Source: Actinacidiphila epipremni (GTDB lineage Bacteria > Actinomycetota > Actinomycetes > Streptomycetales > Streptomycetaceae). Taken from it: 64,000 bases of DNA. Below are positions 60,874 through 64,000 of the stretch, one piece after another. The stretch is from positions 62,001 to 126,000 of the forward strand of contig NZ_JAATEJ010000026.1 in the NCBI RefSeq assembly GCF_012034175.1, written 5' to 3'. Below the pieces are notes generated by a model that did not search any database, was not told the DNA's origin, and saw only the letters and a program-made list of their open reading frames with translations. Both the position numbers and the translations under genes were made by a program. Every line of letters starts with the position of its first letter. The first letter of the stretch is position 1.

Positions 60874-60910
60874 CTATTCCCCGCGGCTTCGCGTAAGGCG
60901 CGGGGAATAG
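60874..60910. terminator. Bidirectional terminator
   Basis: Perfect 12-bp arms CTATTCCCCGCG / CGCGGGGAATAG, loop of 13, between the DoxX gene and the convergent nucleotidyltransferase gene. Confidence 0.8.
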
Positions 60911-60923
60911 CGCTGTGCGGGCT

Positions 60924-61667
60924 CTAGACGACCGGTGCGGCGCCCAGTTCGCGGGCGGCCTCCCGGAGGTCCTTCGCGGTGTCGATGGCCCGCCAGTAGG
61001 CGCCCTGCGGGATCGGGTAGCCGGCGAGGCGGCGTTCGCGGGCCAGCCGCGGGAAGGTCGTACGCTCGTGGTCGCCCAGGTCCGGCAGCATCGCGGCGAA
61101 CGCGGGCGCGAAGACGTACACACCGGCGTTGATGAGGAACGGCGAGGGCGGGGCCTCGATGAAGTCCAGGACCTGCCCGAACTCGTTGGTCTCGACGGCG
61201 CCCCACGGGATGCGCGGCCGGGCGAGCGCGAGGGTGGCGACGGCGTCGCGCTCCTCGTGGAAGGCGGCCATGCCGCGCAGCGAGAAGCGGGTCCAGATGT
61301 CGCCGTTGGTGGCGTACCACGGCTCGTCGGGGCGCGGCAGCGACTTCGCCGCGTACTTCAACCCGCCGCCGCGGCCCAGCGGTTCGCCCTCGATGACGGT
61401 GGTGACCTGCAGCGGCAGCGGCGTGTTGTCCAGCCACTGGGCCAGCACCTCCGCGAGGTGCCCGCACGAGACGACGACGTCCGTGACCCCTTCGGCGGCC
61501 AGCCAGTCCAGCTGGTGCCCGATGATCGGCGTGCCCGTCCCGGGGATCTCGACCATGGGCTTGGGCCGGTCGTCGGTGTAGGGCCGCAGCCGCGAGCCCT
61601 GGCCGCCGGCCAGGATCACGGCCTGGGTGACCGGGGTGACCTCGTGCGCAGTGGTGTCGTGCGTCAT
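60924..61667 (-). CDS. Sugar-phosphate nucleotidyltransferase
   Basis: A 247-aa protein with the NTP-binding loop AVILAGGQGSRLRPYTDDRPKPMVEI and metal-binding ATNGDIWTRF; GLKYAAKSLP and GRGGG elements fit mannose- or glucose-1-phosphate nucleotidyltransferases lacking a C-terminal beta-helix. It likely makes an NDP-sugar for cell-wall or glycolipid synthesis. ATG 61667. Confidence 0.88.
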   Translation of the reverse strand: MTHDTTAHEVTPVTQAVILAGGQGSRLRPYTDDRPKPMVEIPGTGTPIIGHQLDWLAAEGVTDVVVSCGHLAEVLAQWLDNTPLPLQVTTVIEGEPLGRGGGLKYAAKSLPRPDEPWYATNGDIWTRFSLRGMAAFHEERDAVATLALARPRIPWGAVETNEFGQVLDFIEAPPSPFLINAGVYVFAPAFAAMLPDLGDHERTTFPRLARERRLAGYPIPQGAYWRAIDTAKDLREAARELGAAPVV

Positions 61668-61686
61668 GCAGCGCACCCTATGCGAC

Positions 61687-61725
61687 ACGGCCGGCGGCCC
61701 CGCACATGGCGGGCCCGCCGGCCGT
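61687..61725 (-). terminator. Terminator after the small secreted-protein gene
   Basis: ACGGCCGGCGGCCC pairs with GGGCCCGCCGGCCGT (one bulge), lying between the secreted-protein gene and the nucleotidyltransferase start on the minus strand. Confidence 0.65.
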
Positions 61726-61839
61726 ACGCACGCTCTCGGCTCTTCCAGGGGCCGTCCAGGGGCCGCGCTGGGGCCGCGCCGGGGCGCCTTGGGGCCGTTC
61801 GCCGGCCCGGCCCGGTCGGTCAGCCCCGGGGCCCTTCCG

Positions 61840-62268
61840 TCAGCCGACGGACGCGACGCCCGTCGCGAAGGCGGTGTCGCACACCGGCCGCGACCACGCC
61901 TGCGCCCGCCGCACCGAGCCGTCGTACTTGGCGACCGCGGCGCGGCCCAGCGAACGGGCGATCGACAGGCAGTACTTGGCGAGCGACGGCTGGCGCGCCA
62001 TGGCGAGCTGGAGGTCGGTCAGGGCGACCCCCGGGTCCTGCTGCTGGAGTTCGGCCAGCAGCCGCGTACGCAGCGCCTCCTGGGGCGCCTTCGCCGCCTG
62101 CTCCGTGGCCACCTGGTCCCGCGACTTGGCGGAGGCGGTGAGCACCTGCGCGTCGGAGGAGGAGACGGCCCACGGGACGCGGGTGACGGCGAGCGTTCCC
62201 GACAGGACGAGAACGACCGGGAGGACGAGCGCGAATGTCTTGCCGAGACGGCGAGCTAGCTGGTTCAC
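61840..62268 (-). CDS. Small exported or membrane-anchored protein of unknown function
   Basis: A 142-aa protein with an N-terminal hydrophobic segment (LGKTFALVLPVVLVLSGTLAVT) that may be a signal or anchor, then a helical polar body with two cysteines (AKYCLSIA; RPVCDTA) that could form a disulfide outside. GTG 62268. No family recognised. Confidence 0.7.
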   Translation of the reverse strand: MNQLARRLGKTFALVLPVVLVLSGTLAVTRVPWAVSSSDAQVLTASAKSRDQVATEQAAKAPQEALRTRLLAELQQQDPGVALTDLQLAMARQPSLAKYCLSIARSLGRAAVAKYDGSVRRAQAWSRPVCDTAFATGVASVG

Positions 62269-62411
62269 GCCTCGGATCGTAGCGACTGGTGATGATTTGG
62301 CGACATTCCGTCACTCTTGCGGGGGAGTGAAATCGCCACAAAGGGCGTTCGAGTGTTGACGTACGGCCCCGAACTGCCGCTTATGCGCACGTATGGGGGT
62401 GGAAAAAGCGG

Positions 62412-62454
62412 ACGGCCGGGCGGTGCGCGTCGGTTGCGCGCACCGCCCGGCCGT
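62412..62454 (-). terminator. msiK terminator
   Basis: Perfect 18-bp stem (ACGGCCGGGCGGTGCGCG with complement), loop TCGGTTG, 35 bp after the msiK stop on the minus strand. Confidence 0.9.
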
Positions 62455-62488
62455 AGGAGCCCGGAAACCCGTTTACGCGATCAGGTGA

Positions 62489-63613
<1,125 letters not shown>

Positions 63614-63697
63614 GCTGCTACGCCATCCCTTCACCGGCAGGAACGTGCCGGACGATCCGAGTAAAGGAAGCAGATCTCTTGGTGCCGCTTCAGTGGT

Positions 63698-63721
63698 CCA
63701 GCCCGCTCACCAGCGGACTGG
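63698..63721. promoter_or_regulatory. Inverted repeat in the msiK promoter region
   Basis: CCAGCCCGCT and AGCGGACTGG flank CACC with one mismatch, about 85-108 bp before the msiK start. Possible operator of a sugar regulator. Confidence 0.4.
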
Positions 63722-63816
63722 CAGTGACGCTACCTGCACGTTCCCCCTTTGTCACCAGCCCCCCGCTGCCTTTTTCCCCACCCCGCCGGCCCCCCGCCCG
63801 CTACACTGCTGCGAGC

Positions 63817-63890
63817 GCCTCCTTAGCTCAGCTGGCCAGAGCGACGCTCTTGTAAAGCGTAGGTCGTCGGTTCGAACCCGACAGGGGGCT
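63817..63890 (+). tRNA. tRNA-Thr (anticodon TGT)
   Basis: 74-nt cloverleaf: acceptor GCCTCCT / AGGGGGC with discriminator T, anticodon stem ACGCT / AGCGT with loop CTTGTAA (anticodon TGT), T arm GTCGG-TTCGAAC-CCGAC. No CCA encoded; a T-run follows. TACACT at 63801-63806 is a likely -10 box. Nothing is identified in the last 110 bp. Confidence 0.95.
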
Positions 63891-64000
63891 CTTTTTCTTG
63901 CCTGGTCAGGGCGGCCGTCCCGGCGTCGGCTGCGGTGTTTTGCTGTCGGCCTGTCTCGGTTCTGGTCTCATGTGGGGCGCGCTGCCTGGGACGTCCTCCA

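Overview
The window is GC-rich throughout (strong G/C preference at third codon positions, frequent GTG starts, ATGA/GTGA gene overlaps, short AT-rich islands only at promoters) and carries an actinobacterial gene set: mshA (mycothiol), msiK, carD, a PhoU/PhoR/PhoP locus, ECF41 sigma factors, ROK and RheA-type regulators. The order mshA - YbjN gene - gpmA - phoU/phoR/phoP - carD - ispD - ispF - cysS - rlmB - DoxX gene - msiK is what I know from Streptomyces chromosomes, so this is most likely Streptomyces or a close relative, with about 35-64 kb being conserved core and 1-34 kb more variable.

Layout. 1-11.7 kb: end of a DapA-family gene, asd, two tandem M14 carboxypeptidases (one preceded by a tiny translationally coupled ORF), a flavin reductase, a PD-(D/E)XK-like protein, a small P-loop kinase, an ECF41 sigma factor divergent from an NmrA-like dehydrogenase, a kinase-gene remnant, a DUF5937/ArsR regulator whose start codon appears lost, and a TPR protein. 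11.7-26.2 kb: a glycan-use locus with a GH95-like enzyme, a secreted beta-helix protein, a ROK repressor, a LacI-like protein without DNA-binding domain, a sugar ABC importer without its own ATPase, and a GH2 beta-mannosidase. Two AT-rich look-alike sites in front of the enzyme operon and the importer operon suggest one ROK regulon; MsiK at 62.5-63.6 kb is the obvious ATPase for the importer. 26.3-34.9 kb: a second ECF41 factor, a MerR-PP2C fusion with a methyltransferase, a DUF2199 protein, the conserved XRE - HbhA-like - DUF2516 trio, a SpoIIE-type phosphatase and another methyltransferase.

35-49.3 kb: mshA, YbjN protein, an inserted beta-helix gene and MFS exporter flanked by unusual repeats, gpmA, a decayed OGG-fold gene, YCII and HIT-like proteins, DUF2267 and Hsp20 divergent from a RheA-type repressor with two matching operators, a MarR/esterase pair with palindromic operators, and a WXG-like/amidase/membrane-protein cluster that looks like a type VII secretion effector set. 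49-64 kb: a cysteine-rich mini-protein, phoU divergent from phoR-phoP across a PHO box, a lipoprotein, carD, ispD (apparently CTG start), ispF, a PPOX protein, cysS, rlmB, a DoxX protein, a nucleotidyltransferase, a small secreted protein, msiK and tRNA-Thr(TGT).

The most unusual signal outside genes is that seven of thirteen convergent gene junctions hold their own local repeat array. Two of these (27.3-27.7 and 39.0-39.3 kb) share the same 11-bp palindrome CTGATCGTCAG, and the stop codons of the flanking genes lie inside repeat copies.
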